Assembly (NCBI GenBank): GCA_017654935.2
Contig: CM065704.1
Location: forward strand, 26,109,928 to 26,173,927
Direction of reading: 5' to 3'
Source: Phymorhynchus buccinoides
Lineage: Eukaryota > Mollusca > Gastropoda > Neogastropoda > Raphitomidae
Length of the DNA stretch: 64,000 bases
Part shown: in pieces, positions 10,750-22,204 of the stretch
How positions within the stretch are numbered: the first letter of the stretch is position 1
Layout of the letters: the number at the start of each line of letters is the position of its first letter
Position numbers and translations under genes: made by a program
The notes under the pieces: generated by a model
The model's database searches: none
What the model was told of the DNA's origin: nothing
Seen by the model: only the letters and a program-made list of their open reading frames with translations

Positions 10750-11935
10750 GTAATTGTGGTGAACGCTTTCAACGTAGGCCTACTGATGGCTTGGTTTTTG
10801 TCATGCTGTAGCACGAGCTCATCTTCAAAAACAACTTTTTAAGTCTTGTGAAGGTGTCTGAAGCTCACTACCCCCCCCCCCCCCCCCTAAGCCGTTTTTG
10901 TTTTTGTTCCCCCCCCCCCACCCACCTAGGTGTGCGACTGGGTACTTATCGGAATAGCCAGGGGAAAAAGTCCGTCGTGCAACATCCTCTATTTGTCTAG
11001 ACATTATAATTAATTGTTGTTTTTTGTTTTTCCTGCGCTGCATAAAATGATTCCTTTGAATCCCAGTACATGTCAGGTCGTGTGTGCCAGTGGGATGGAT
11101 GACACGAATTCACATAGCACGCATCCTGTGCCGTATTATTTAGTATTAATGGTCTGAATGAAGACCGGTGAGTGCGGGGCATGATAAACATCCCCCAACT
11201 TGAAGAAGAATAAAGATCGTTTTACTCACGCTAGATAGCACTGCGCGGGCGGTAGACGCCATTGTGATTCGAGGACAAGTGAATTTTCCCAAATAACACC
11301 AACCTTAATAATACAGGCCTACAGGACATCTACTCTAGTGGGGTGTTCTATGTTGCAGAATTAACCAGAATTATGCACTTCGTGCAAGAAGCACAATACT
11401 TTGGTATATTGTTCTTTACAATGTTATATAATTGATTTCAGATTTGAAGCCACTTCAAAATAGTTTTTTTATTTTGAGAAATAAATAAAAAAAGATGAGC
11501 CAAAACTGCAGACGATTTTCTAGCTCGAGGTGCCCGCAGTGAATATTATCAGCAAAATGAATGTAAGCTAAAATTATTTTATAATGCTAAAGCGTTGGAC
11601 AATGATATATCGTGTATGAAAATACATATGTTGATCCAAAAATTTGCGGGCCTTATTTTGTTTCCTTAATTTTCCTTGATTTTGTAGACCCGCAGCGGGA
11701 AAATCAAAATGGCGGCTTCCAATCCCGTGTCTGTAATTTGCCAGTGAAAACTTCGTCTTTAGATGTGATTTATTAGCCTAGGAAGAAAGATAAAATAGAA
11801 CAAACTAAACCTTTTGTGTTCGTTAATTAACCTGATCATTATGACTTCCTCTCAAGCGCCTACTTTGTTTGACAATGTGGCGTCGCCATCTTGTCGCGTG
11901 TACACACAAACACACTAGATTAAATTCTTTCCACT
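10750..11935. other. Intergenic with two poly-C tracts
   Basis: C-runs at about 10870-10887 and 10909-10920 are interrupted by AAGCCG/TTTTTGTT. The rest is AT-rich and without recognised features up to the TIR at 11939. Confidence 0.4.
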
Positions 11936-11938
11936 ATT

Positions 11939-14900
11939 TAGGCCATGGGCCCACCAAGTTGTCAGTACCATCTGGGTGGCAAAGGATGAGTGGTGGCAAT
12001 TAATTTGTCCCACCCCAGTAATGAAGAAAATAGGTGGTAAGCATTTCAGATGAGTAGCTTATTGTCTTTTTTTTTAGGGTACCCTATTTTGGCATGAATC
12101 GCTATATTGAAAGTACTGGAACCGGCCATTATCATACCATTTTATCTTTTATTTCTGAAAAAGTGTAACAAAATGCATGACATATTAATTCTATTAGTGC
12201 ATTGAATCAGTAAATAAACTCTAATTGTAACAGTCAGCCAGGGAAAAGAACCATGTGTGGATTATGGCACGTGTGTCAGTTCAAGAAGACCAATTCGTTT
12301 GTGGCTGGACAGGCTTCAACATTCTGACCCGACTTGGCAGGACAGTGAGTGAAGACAACATTGGCTACCTGCCTACCATCAATGCTCCAGCAACTCAGTT
12401 GTCAATGGTACATGAAGTTCTCAACCAGTCACTCTCCATCATGCAGTCCTGGGGTCTGTCAACGATTGTCTGCGTATTGACCAGGCTTTGTACGCAAAAG
12501 TTGTAGAGATCACCTGGAAACACCCTGACAAATTTCAGAACACAATCATCCTGAGGCTTGGAGTGTTCCACACAATCTGCACACTGCTGTCCACCATTGG
12601 AAAACGCTTCCAAGATGCTGGACTGAGGGATCTCTGTGTTGAGTCTGGCCTGATAGCAGAAGGCTCTGTGGCGGGTGTGATGGATGGCAGAAGGTACAAC
12701 CGCGCAGTGCGCCTTCACAAGCTGGTGTACGAGGCTCTCCTCCGACTGGCATGGAAAGGCTTCCTTACCTGGATGGAAACCACACACCCAAGTGACCTGG
12801 TATACCTGGATGAAACACATCAGATCACAAATGATCTCTGCAAAGATGAGGCTTCCCTGAACCAAGTGCTCAAGAACAAGGCTTGTGCTGGCATCATGGC
12901 CCTGTTTGACATCTACCTGCAGTTTCTCAGAAGTGGTAATGATGGTCTCTCAGCCTTCTGGATGTCCTATTTGGACATGGTGGAGATTCTCCTGGGCCTG
13001 ATCCGGGCATCACGTGAGGGGGACTGGCACCTTCACCTGGCATCTGTTCGTGCAATGATGCCTTGGTGTTTCACGTATGACAGGCTCAATTATGCACGAT
13101 ACCTGCCGTACTACTATGCACAGATGTCACAGCTCCCCATCACACATCCAGATGTGTACAGTGAATTCATGCATGGTGGGTTCTCTGTTCAGCTTGGCCC
13201 GACAAACCCCTTTGGAAGAATCCCAGTTGATCAAGCCATCGAAGAAACTGTAAACAGAGACACACAGACACCTGGAGGAACAAAGGGATTCAGCTTGAAA
13301 GCAGGAGCCGTTGCCAAGTACTACCTCACCGCAGAGTATAGAGCTGAGTATCTCAGAGCATTGAGAGCCATGACAGACCAGGGCAGTTCAAAACTGTCCC
13401 ACAGAGACACACACGTGCCTAGAATCAAGAAAGATGAGAGGGATGTTCTATCTGTTATGGACCTCCTTGAAAACAGCTGGGTCAACCCAATGTCTCCTGA
13501 GGAGCAGGACCTACTGGGCCTATCCACTGGCACCATTGCAACTCCTGATGTCACGAAATATCTTCTGGAGGCACATCAGTCAGGTGAAAGTCGGTACCAG
13601 AGTTTCAAGCAGACACGACTGGATGGAGACCCACCAACAGTTAAATTCCATGACACAATGAAGAAGATGAACCTGAAGACATTCTCAAGTGTTGGCGAAA
13701 AGAATGTTCATGGTAAGAAGGTGCAAGATGTTGTGAAGGCAGACCGAAAACTGTTTGGGCAAATGCTTTTGGTGTCTGAGAAAAGAAAACTACATGAGGG
13801 ATGTTCTGAGTCACCCGTTGGGACCTCTTCCATGGTCCCTTGCCAACATCGACAGCTCCCTGCGCAAACCAACAAATCTGCCCTTGCCGTTGAGTTGGAA
13901 AAAAGTGTCTCCTGTGCTGAGGACATCCCAAGACCATCAGCCTGCCTCATTGACGGCATGAACCTGGTGCATAGAATGAACGGAAACAACAAGACTTTTG
14001 CACAGCTGGCCGAGTCTGCCCTTCACCAGGTACTGAATGAAAGTGCCCACAGCCAACGGATTGATGTGGTATTTGACGTCTATCATAAGACATCAATCAA
14101 AGATGCAGAGAGATACAAAAGGGGAGCTGCCACCAGCACAATACTGTACAAGAACCTTTCAGGAGACCACAACATCCAGCAGTGGAGAAAGTTCTTGTGC
14201 AGTCCAGGAAACAAAAGCAGCCTCATCAAATTCTTTGTGGAGCAATGGAAACAGCCAGATCACAGAAAGAAACTGAATGGAAAGACAATGTACGTCACAT
14301 GCGAGGAAACCTGCTTCCGAATGACAGACGGTGCCTGTGTGGAGGTGTCAGAGCTGTTATGAACTCAAGAAGAAGCTGACACGCGCCTGCTGCTCCATGC
14401 CTTGCATGCTGCTAGGTCTGGCTCAAAAGCTGTAGTCATCACAGCTGAGGATACTGATGTCATGGTTCTCTACTTAGGCCTCCACAAGGACATTTCCTGC
14501 CACATTTATCAGAAGGGTGGCACACAGAACCGCACACGATTCGTGGACATCACCAAGCGAGGGAGGGCACTAGGAGACAGCATCTGCAACAGCTTGATAG
14601 GGCTGCATGCCTTTACAGGCTGTGACAGTGTCAGTGCCTTTGCTGGTCGTGGGAAGCTAGGCGCTCTGAAGCTGCTGAAGAAGGACACCTCCTTCCAGGA
14701 GACTTTCTGCCAACTAGGCCAGTCATGGGATGTTTCCGAGGAACTGTTTGAGAAGGTCCAGCAGTTCACCTGTCACATGTATACAGCAGGTAGCAGCACA
14801 ACAGAAGTGAATGAACTGCGCTACCAGCTATTCTGTGCCAAACGTGGGGAAGTTGAGTCCAGTCAACTTCCTCCATGCACAGAATGCCTGTTCATGCACG

Positions 14901-15811
14901 TCCTTCGAGCCAACTACCAGGCTGCAATTTGGAGGTGCTCCCTGCAGAGTCAGCCTGCTGTACCAGATCCCACAGAGAGTGGATGGATCAATGATGGAGG
15001 TGGCCAGCTAGCCATACACTGGATGCGCACACAGCCTGCACCAGAGGTGGTCTTGGAACTTCTTGCCTGCAAGTGTACACGCTCTTGTGTGTTGCCCAAC
15101 TGCTCCTGCTTTGCCATTGGGCTACACTGCACAGATCTCTGCAAACTTCAAACCTGCAGCAACCAGAAGCAAGATGATGATCCTCAGTTTCGGCTTGCAG
15201 ACTCAGACAGTGACAGTGATAACATGTCTGACGATGAACTTTGAAAGTTGCTACTTGGCCCTGTCTGCTAATTGCGCTGTAGCAAGCATGCATAACTCTT
15301 TGATGAACTGAAATGTGTGAATTACACCTGTATTATTTTTGGACAATGTTCCAATGAATCCCTTCTATCATCAAAACAAAAACACTTGGATGCAAATGGA
15401 ACATATCTGAAATAATATGTTTAAGATGGTCGCTAAAATGATTTGAACCTTTTAAATCTGGCAAGAATTGCCTTATGCAATGGTTTTTGTTCTATTTTAT
15501 GGACACATGATAGTGTTGTTACAGCATTAATGTTCCTGGAACATGTTCTGATTGTTATTTACTTCTTATTCATCACTAGGAAACAACATCACCCTGTAAT
15601 TATGTTAAAGATGTCATAACTCGTAATTGTGTTCGGCAAGTAAGGGGTAGGGTCATTAAGGGGGTGATAACCTCTACTAAGCTACCACTCTGCAGTGGTT
15701 ATCACATCAAAACATAAACTACAGACATATAGCTAGTAGAAAATAGCAACCAGAACTTGCCCACCCAGATGGTACCGATATGTGAAATTTGGGGTCTGGG
15801 ACCATGGCCTA
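11939..15811 (+). mobile_element. Candidate DNA transposon with TIRs carrying a FEN1/XPG-like nuclease gene
   Basis: The left end reads TA then GGCCATGGGCCCA (from 11941), followed by GTACCATCTGGGTGG (11965-11979). The right end is the inverse: CCACCCAGATGGTAC at 15761-15775 and TGGGACCATGGCC ending at 15809, then TA. So about 45-50 bp of imperfect terminal inverted repeat, possibly flanked by TA, encloses a 3.9-kb unit with one long gene in the middle. A subterminal 9-bp inverted repeat (GTGATAACC 15664-15672, GGTTATCAC 15697-15705) lies near the right end. I do not recognise the TIRs as those of a named superfamily. Nuclease plus DNA-binding-type cysteine cluster inside TIRs makes this a candidate transposon, but that is inference. 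Confidence 0.6.
12235..15244 (+). pseudogene. FEN1/XPG-like nuclease with tesmin/CXC-like C-terminus, one frameshift and one in-frame stop
   Basis: Three collinear pieces form one protein: 12255-12475 (G-W-T-G-F-N, N-I-G-Y-L-P), 12476-14362, and 14363-15244. A one-base loss near 12470-12476 separates the first two (D-Q-A-L-Y-A-K resumes in the new frame). TGA at 14360-14362 separates the last two, which are in the same frame. Counting from the ATG at 12488, roughly residues 1-480 are an unknown, mostly helical region. The nuclease signature follows: D489 in L-I-D-G-M-N, D530 in V-F-D-V-Y-H-K with a K/R-rich helix, then after the stop E-E-A-D-T-R (14369), A-E-D-T-D-V (14444) and G-C-D-S-V-S-A-F-A-G-R-G-K (14618). 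This mirrors the acidic residues and helix-hairpin-helix of FEN1/XPG. The end (15068-15166) has C-x-C-x3-C-x4-C-x-C spacing like tesmin/CXC DNA-binding domains. The domain calls are by pattern only; similar long uncharacterised proteins are multi-copy in invertebrate genomes. Confidence 0.7.
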
Positions 15812-16225
15812 TATAACGTCAGATCTAAAATAAATATCCATTAAACTGTTTTTAAAAGATATTGTGATAACTATAATAACAACACAATTTTTAAAATAAT
15901 TATACAAAAATACTTACTGGTTGAATTAATTAGATATGTTTTAGTTCACAAGCAACGCTTTGCAGCCTTGCTACAGTAGGCTAGGAATTAAACATAGGTG
16001 CCTGATGGCGTACGCTTTTTATGTACTATCTCAGTTTTAAAGTGAATTTGCCAGTATTTGCCATTTAAAATGTTAACACGTTTTAATCGCTAACATAAAT
16101 TAACATTGTGTCAAGTCAAAGTCAAAACTACTTTAGGTGGAATTATAGTGTGGTCTCGTACAAGCACAATACAATCAAAGAAACACATTTGCATGCATGA
16201 AAAATGGAAACAAAACTAAGGAAAA
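15245..16225. other. Right flank of the nuclease element and AT-rich spacer
   Basis: 15245-15811 is the 3' non-coding part of the TIR element, including its subterminal hairpin and TIR. 15812-16225 is AT-rich with no recognised feature. Confidence 0.5.
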
Positions 16226-16439
16226 ATGAATGACAAATCATGCTCCGCAAAAAAACAAAAATTGAACACAGGGTCGATACAAGCGACTATCAAAACATCA
16301 AGAACTGCCCTCTTTCCCACCATTTCTATTATCGCATTCATTTGTTCACCCCCACCCTACCCCCAACCCCCACCCTCTCCAAGTCACCACGAGCTTTCAC
16401 ATATTTTGGGTCCCTCCCGTTCCCAACAGTTCATGCGCC

Positions 16440-16493
16440 TCCCTCTTCTCTCTCTCACGCGCAGGCACACACATAGAGATGCATGTATGTGCA

Positions 16494-16560
<67 letters not shown>

Positions 16561-16824
16561 CGAGAGAGTTTAAAAAGTTACAACATGTGCACACGTATAT
16601 ATATATATACATATATATATATAGAAGAAAGGCCGTGGATGGAAGAGAAATAGGGGGAAACAAAGAAAGAAGAACAATAACTAAAGAAGGGAGAGAGAGA
16701 GAGACAGAGACAGGGAGAGAAAGAGAGACAGAGAGAGAGAGAGACAGTGGGAGATTCTTAAAAGGTTAGTCAGTTTATTAATTACTAAATTATCAATACA
16801 AATTTACACATGTATGCATGCACA

Positions 16825-16860
<36 letters not shown>

Positions 16861-16947
16861 GGGGGTGTAAGCTTTTATGTAAGTTAATATATCTGATCTC
16901 TCTCTCTCTCTCTCTCTCCACCACACACACACACACACACACACACA

Positions 16948-16981
<34 letters not shown>

Positions 16982-17046
16982 CACTTGGGGGCAAAGGCCT
17001 ATCTAAATAAATCATTCTATATCTCTGCGTCTCTCTCTTTGTCTGC

Positions 17047-17089
<43 letters not shown>

Positions 17090-17187
17090 CACACACACAC
17101 ACTCTCTGACTGTGGGGGGGGGGGGGGGGGGGAGAGGCCTACATAAATAAATCATTCTATATCTCTCCGTCTCTATCTTTGTCTGCA

Positions 17188-17219
<32 letters not shown>

Positions 17220-17515
17220 ACCACACAACACACACACACACAGACATTGACACACACACACACGCATACACACACACACAAACACACTCACTGGGGGGCG
17301 AAGGCCTACATAAATAAATAATTCTATATATCTCCGTCTCTCTCTCCTCTCTCTCTCTCTGAGAGAGAGAGAGATAGTGTGTGTGTGTGCGTGTCGTGCG
17401 TGCGTGCGTGCGTGCGCGTGAGTGTGAGTGTGTGGTGTGGTGTGATGTGTGCGCGCGCGCGCGCGCATCGCTAGGCAAGCGCGTGCTGGCGTGTGTGTGT
17501 GTGTGGAAATCTACA
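16440..17515. repeat. Compound microsatellite cluster (GA/TC, GT/CA, GC)
   Basis: Runs include GT then GA at 16495-16566, TA at 16597-16622, GA at 16689-16745, GT at 16829-16860, TC/CA/TC at 16898-16980, and further TC/CA blocks to 17370. A compound unit recurs three times: GGGGG, then AAGGCCTA, then AAATAAAT, ATTCTATAT and CTCCGTCTC (starts near 16985, 17112 and 17293). The end (17381-17510) is alternating purine-pyrimidine, GTGTGCGTG through GCGCGCGCGCGC. Predicted proteins here are low-complexity artefacts. Confidence 0.9.
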
Positions 17516-17669
17516 TGTTTTCTGGCAACAATTAATTCAGAGCATATCCGCGATATCTTTTGCATGGTCTGACAGCTCTTGGTGAGTTTGTCGTCTGCTA
17601 GATCTAGACTAATTTAAATTTAATTGATGTAAACCTTAGGCCTCAACTTATTTATCCAGAAATTTTTGC

Positions 17670-17960
17670 TACGCTTTGCGAAACATACACAGGATATAGC
17701 ACTGTCCTTTTTTTTGCCAGATTTGGTGTTATGGGTGAAAATTAATGATTGTACAGCATACGATTCCCCTTTTTGCTGGCGGTCATCTTGGAAATTGCTC
17801 AAATACTCAAAGTTTCCAATTTTTTTAAATAGACCTGTATCAGATGAAATTGTCCTTCTCAGCCAGATTTGGTGTTTGTAGCATTAAATGAACAATTATG
17901 CAAAATATATTCCATTTGTTTGTGTCAGCCATTTTGAAAAATGCCCCAAAAACACGTTTT
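17670..17960. repeat. Two-unit tandem repeat around CCAGATTTGGTGTT
   Basis: CCAGATTTGGTGTT at about 17716 and again at about 17865 is followed each time by similar AAATTAATGA/AAATGAACAA and a GGCGGTCATCTTGGAAA or CAGCCATTTTGAAAA patch. It looks like a diverged dispersed repeat of about 150 bp. Non-coding. Confidence 0.55.
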
Positions 17961-18429
17961 TACAAATTTTTCATGGTGGCTCTAAATCAGGAGGTCAAGC
18001 CCGGGCGAGTCACGCACGAGGCCTTGGCTCCTAAGCATCGCCGATCGGATTATGATCTGGTTTCTTACGTCGAAGGAGAGAACACTGGATTTTCCGTATA
18101 TTTTTGTCAAGACTGAAATGAATGTGGGCTAAATGTCAGGTACGTAGTCTTCATTATGAAGACGTGATCTCTAGCCTAGACTTTGTGTGTGCAAATAAAC
18201 GCCGGAAGTGCGGTAAAAGTATTTCAGCGCAGACACGATGCGCGAACGAACACGAACAACCGTTGCCACAGACGCTCCAAAACGAAACAAACGGGCCGTC
18301 AACGCGCCACACTCGGTACAAATAGATGTATCTATTTGTTACAGAAAATATGAGTTAACGACGTTAAAATGTACCTATTTGTACACACCTGAAGTCTTTG
18401 TTTCTTTTTAAAGAGCGTTTTTGCATATC

Positions 18430-18875
18430 TAATGGAGAGTCTTCTTTCTAGTGTCTACTCAGTAGGCCTACAGCACAAAAGTAATCTCTGCAACAAATGA
18501 TTTTCTTTCTTTTGTTCCTTACCGATGTATCTGACTGCTTTGATCGCCATGACTTGAAGGCTCACGTCAAAATCAAGTATCCTGCTAACTTTAACCCTCT
18601 AACATGTTATGTTTTTTTGAGAAAATGACAACGTTAAAGTTTCAGTGGAGAGTGAGAGTCTTCTTTAGTTTGAAGAGTGTGACTGAGTCAAGGTTAAAGG
18701 TTGCACAACAGTAATCTCTGCAACAAATGATTATCTTTATTTTGTTCTTTATCAATGTATCTGACTGCTTTGATCGTCATGACTTGCAGACTCACGTCAA
18801 AATCAAGTATCCTGCTAACTTTAACCCTCTAACGCCTTTTATGTTTAGAGAAAATGACAACGTTAAGGTTTGAGT
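18430..18875. repeat. Direct tandem duplication, 230-bp period, two units
   Basis: GTAATCTCTGCAACAAATGA occurs at 18481 and 18711. Downstream both units share ATGTATCTGACTGCTTTGATCG, CTCACGTCAAAATCAAGTAT, CCTGCTAACTTTAACCCTCT and GAAAATGACAACGTTAA. Both contain TTAACCC at the same position. Divergence is by point changes and small indels. Confidence 0.85.
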
Positions 18876-18879
18876 TAAG

Positions 18880-19780
18880 GTTAAAGGTCGGGGCCACGGA
18901 CGCAACACACACACACACACACACAACCGAACATGTACGATACTATAGACTCACTTTGTTTTAAAAAACGACGTGAGCCAAAAACAGGTTCTTATCTCTG
19001 ATAGGTCTGTATATCTCAACTCAAACCTGACATATTCAAAGTCAATGATGAAAATCCACAAGGATTCAGCCACGGTCATAGTATGCCTTGAGACTGATGA
19101 AGGAGAGCGAGTATTTATTGATTATGGTATGTTAAATAAAAGCTACCTTGCTGAGCAAGATCAGCCCATAGATTTGATTTGATTTGATCAGCCCATAGGT
19201 AGATGACAATGTAGCTATTCTGGTAATATCTGGCGATCGTAAGATATCCTAATTTTGCATGTTCTAGAATGTGGCTATAATATATGTACCAGTCACGCTG
19301 ATCTTATGAAACCTATTGGGCCGGTGGCATGTGCCTTTCCTGATAGAGCCATTCTTTGCAAGGCATGGTCAGGGCGCACAAGGTACCATCCCGATACCAG
19401 GGGTCAGAGATCAGACCCCCGCATGATTGCGAAAGATGAAGTCATGTGTCAGAAGTGGGCGTCTCTGACCGGAAGGGGAGGCATCCCTGGCCCCAATAAA
19501 AACCCTAGTTATATTTCATTCAGAGACTTTAGACTAGAGACTAGAGATTGCACACTGCCGACCCTAGACTGCACTTGCATATCTCTCTAGAGGGAATAAT
19601 CGTGCACACGACTTTTCTAACTGAAGGGTCGAGTCAGACTCTGACCGATTCAAAAGAAGCATGCAAACTAAAAACCAAGATGTCCCCATTTCAGGGTACT
19701 GGGTGTGAGTTTGACAATGAATGGATGATTTATAGTAATATAGGGTAGAGGGTGAGATTTCCGTCCAATTGACCGTAGGT
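18880..19780. other. Unclassified stretch
   Basis: A short CA run at about 18906-18924. 19320-19520 is more GC-rich and includes GGCCCCAATAAAAACCC, which could be part of an old retroelement LTR. No coding or RNA feature is supported. Confidence 0.3.
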
Positions 19781-20500
19781 CCTTATGGACGTTCTGCTTG
19801 AAGGCTGGATAGTCTTCTCGTTGGATGATGATGATGATGATGGGGGGCCGTACAATGTTGAAAGTGGAGTTCGTGACGTGGCATACGTCGTCTTTCGACG
19901 ACTCGAACACGTTGCGCATCCTGGAATCGCCGATAACGCTGTTGGTTGCGGGAACATCTCGGACGGGATCCGAGTCTGGAACTGTTGCGTGATGCTGATG
20001 TTAGCATCGTTGAATTTTGGTGCATAGATGCGAGCATCTGATGAAGCTTGTCGCTGCCGTTGGCGTTGGCGTCAAAAAGTGCTCCTGCTGTAGATGGTCT
20101 TCTTCCTCCTAAGGCCGTCGTCAGGACCACCGGGCGACCTGCTCCGTACCGGGGAGTCGATGTCGTTGCGGGCGGGCTGGTAGACACGCAGCCAAGTCGA
20201 GCCCTCTCTGCAGGCGGATGTGAATACTCCCAGTAGACAGGCGGTAGCAGCCCAGAACTCCCGCCCGAAATGTCTACTGGGCATCGGCATACTGTAGAGA
20301 CGGCCCAAGTTGCTGCTCGTCGATCCATCCAGTCCGCAAGTCGTTCAACTCCCATGCTGAGGGAGGAGATCCGGCGTCGCCCCTCTCGCTGGCTGCCACA
20401 CAGCAAGACTTCGATGCAACTGCCACCATTGCATCGGTGTCATCGCGTAGCGAGAGAGAGACCCTCTCGCCACAGACCCCCGGTTGGGAATGTGAAGTAA
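19780..20500. other. GC-rich block, possible decayed retroelement coding sequence on the minus strand
   Basis: An open minus-strand frame of about 207 codons (20406 to 19783) is R/S/H-rich and contains a GAT-trinucleotide-derived histidine run. Other frames show short passages such as R-E-D-Y-P-A-F-K-Q. It directly abuts the inverted-repeat element at 20526. It may be a gag-like relic, but no domain is recognisable and the frame could be compositional. Confidence 0.25.
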
Positions 20501-20525
20501 TATAACTATCTATTCTATCTATATA

Positions 20526-21244
20526 CTTACCGTTCCACTACGAATGAGTTATCTCTTCCAATTTGGAGCAAATGCCAAAAGTCTTAGTCAAAATGACTAA
20601 ATTACTTCCCTTGACACAGCAATACTGTGCGTGAGCCACCGCGGATCCACTCGTCCACGTCACTTCCGGAGAGGCTATTTCAAATCAGAATTTAAAAAAT
20701 TCAAGTTTGGAGCAGCCATTGTGGTTTATTCTCTGCACGTTTTTCATCAATATCTGCGTAACCTGTTATCATCACGCCCTCTTTAGTGTTCCCATCCCTT
20801 TGTTGGGGGTCAGGTATTGTTGGCTAATAGTTTAGCCAAATTATTTTAGTGTTTTCGTTATAATTTTATTCAGTTTGAACGCTTTGTCCTATTAGCCAGT
20901 TTTGGCCCCCGGTCACCATGTCTTCTGTCGACCCAGTTGTGTCTTCGGTTTCATGGTCAGTCTCTGCTCCGGTAGTATCCAAGCAGGGTCGAGATGATAA
21001 AGGAAAGTTCCTTCCAGTAACTTCGGCTTCTACTTCTGTGTCTAGGAAAGATTCAGGTTCGAAGTCCAAGTCTTCGTCGTCTAGTTCTCGCAAGAGGCAT
21101 AAGTCCCCCCCCCCTTCCCACACAGCCTAGTAGTCTCAATGACGAGTGCTAACCAGTGTAATTTAGTCATATAGACTAAGACTTTTGTCTTTTGGCAATT
21201 GCTCCAAATTGGAAGAGATAACTCATTCGTAGTGGAACGGTAAG
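20526..21244. mobile_element. Element bounded by about 60-bp inverted repeats, small Ser-rich ORF inside (DIRS-like or MITE)
   Basis: 20526-20586 reads CTTACCGTTCCACTACGAAT, GAGTTATCTCTTCC, AATTTGGAGCA, then GTCTTA. 21176-21244 is its reverse complement apart from an 8-base difference near the inner edge. Beyond the outer ends, weaker matching continues (TCTATTCTATCT against AGATGATAGAATAGA). The 600-bp interior includes an ATG at 20918 starting a 70-codon Ser/Lys-rich frame (M-S-S-V-D-P-V-V) that stops at 21130. Inverted termini plus a Ser-rich ORF start would suit an internally deleted DIRS retroelement. A non-autonomous DNA transposon is the alternative. Confidence 0.65.
20918..21130 (+). 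CDS. Small Ser/Lys-rich ORF, possible truncated gag start
   Basis: Seventy codons from ATG at 20918 to a stop at 21128-21130, with no known domain. The C-terminal half is a run of S-K-S-S-S-S and R-K-R-H-K-S-P-P-P, i.e. basic and disordered like the start of many retroelement gag proteins. It lies between the inverted repeats of the 20526-21244 element, in the right-hand half. The poly-C near 21108 may shift the true frame. Function is unknown; it may not be translated. Confidence 0.3.
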   Translation: MSSVDPVVSSVSWSVSAPVVSKQGRDDKGKFLPVTSASTSVSRKDSGSKSKSSSSSSRKRHKSPPPSHTA

Positions 21245-21498
21245 ATGATAGAATAGATTTATGAATTTGACTTGTAAAATGAAGAAACATTGTAATTGAC
21301 AATGAGTTAAGATGTTAAGAAGAACGATTATGAAATTGATTCTTGAAATGAAGAAACTAAAATAAATGTAAGATGTAAAGATGATTTTGTTGTTTCCATA
21401 GTAACTATTTTTAGGCCGGCATGAGTGCGTGTGCATGTTGTGTGCATGCTGTGAGAAAGAACTTCGAAAAAAGCTAGACTATCATAGTATTACATATG

Positions 21499-21965
21499 AC
21501 TTCATTGCTACCAGTCGGAGCTGGCATGTCAGTGACATGGCAGGGAATGAGGTGGGCATCCTGATGATGGTGGCCAGGTGATAATGCTTGCGGACCTACA
21601 GAACATTTCACTACATGAGGCACACCACTGAGGAGTCTCTCCAGATCTAGGAAACAAGAGTCTATGAAGAATATAATACTAAACTTTACAAGCGCTTCAT
21701 TAGTTCTGCACAGAACACAGACATTGCTCAACTATTAGAAGAACTTCGAGCCATCACAGTCGCCAAACCCAGGTTAGCGAATTTTACAGGAGTACAAAGG
21801 TCCTGTACATCCCTGTCCCTCCATAACAGACTGTACAGATCTAAGAAGCAACAGAAGACTTTGGAGATGATATTTGACTTCATTGCTACCAGTCAGTGTC
21901 AGTGACATGGCAGGGAAGGCGGTGGACATCCTGATGATGGCTGGCCAGGTGATAATGCTTGAAAG
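21499..21965. repeat. Pair of direct repeats about 375 bp apart
   Basis: GACTTCATTGCTACCAGTC, then GTCAGTGACATGGCAGGGAA, then CATCCTGATGATGG, then GGCCAGGTGATAATGCTTG occurs at 21499-21592 and again at 21878-21961. The second copy lacks about 8 bases. The intervening DNA is not repeated. No coding function is assigned. Confidence 0.8.
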
Positions 21966-22204
21966 AATTAAGTCGAGTCATGTTGCTTATAGCCCTGCCG
22001 ACAACTGTGGTCATATCAGGGCTGGCACCGCATTAAAAACTGATAATGTTATGTTAAAACTAAATACATATAAGATAAAGCATGCCAATTATTTCACACC
22101 AAAGATTTCAATCCGTTGTTAAAACTGATCCAAGAGCAAATGTTGATCTCTTTCAAGTAGTAACAGTGATGCTACCATAAACAGTACATCTGTGAAGCCA
22201 TCAG

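Noticed and set aside
19783..20406. 207-codon minus-strand frame
   Set aside because: Biased composition, no domain, other frames are also open; kept only as a possible relic.
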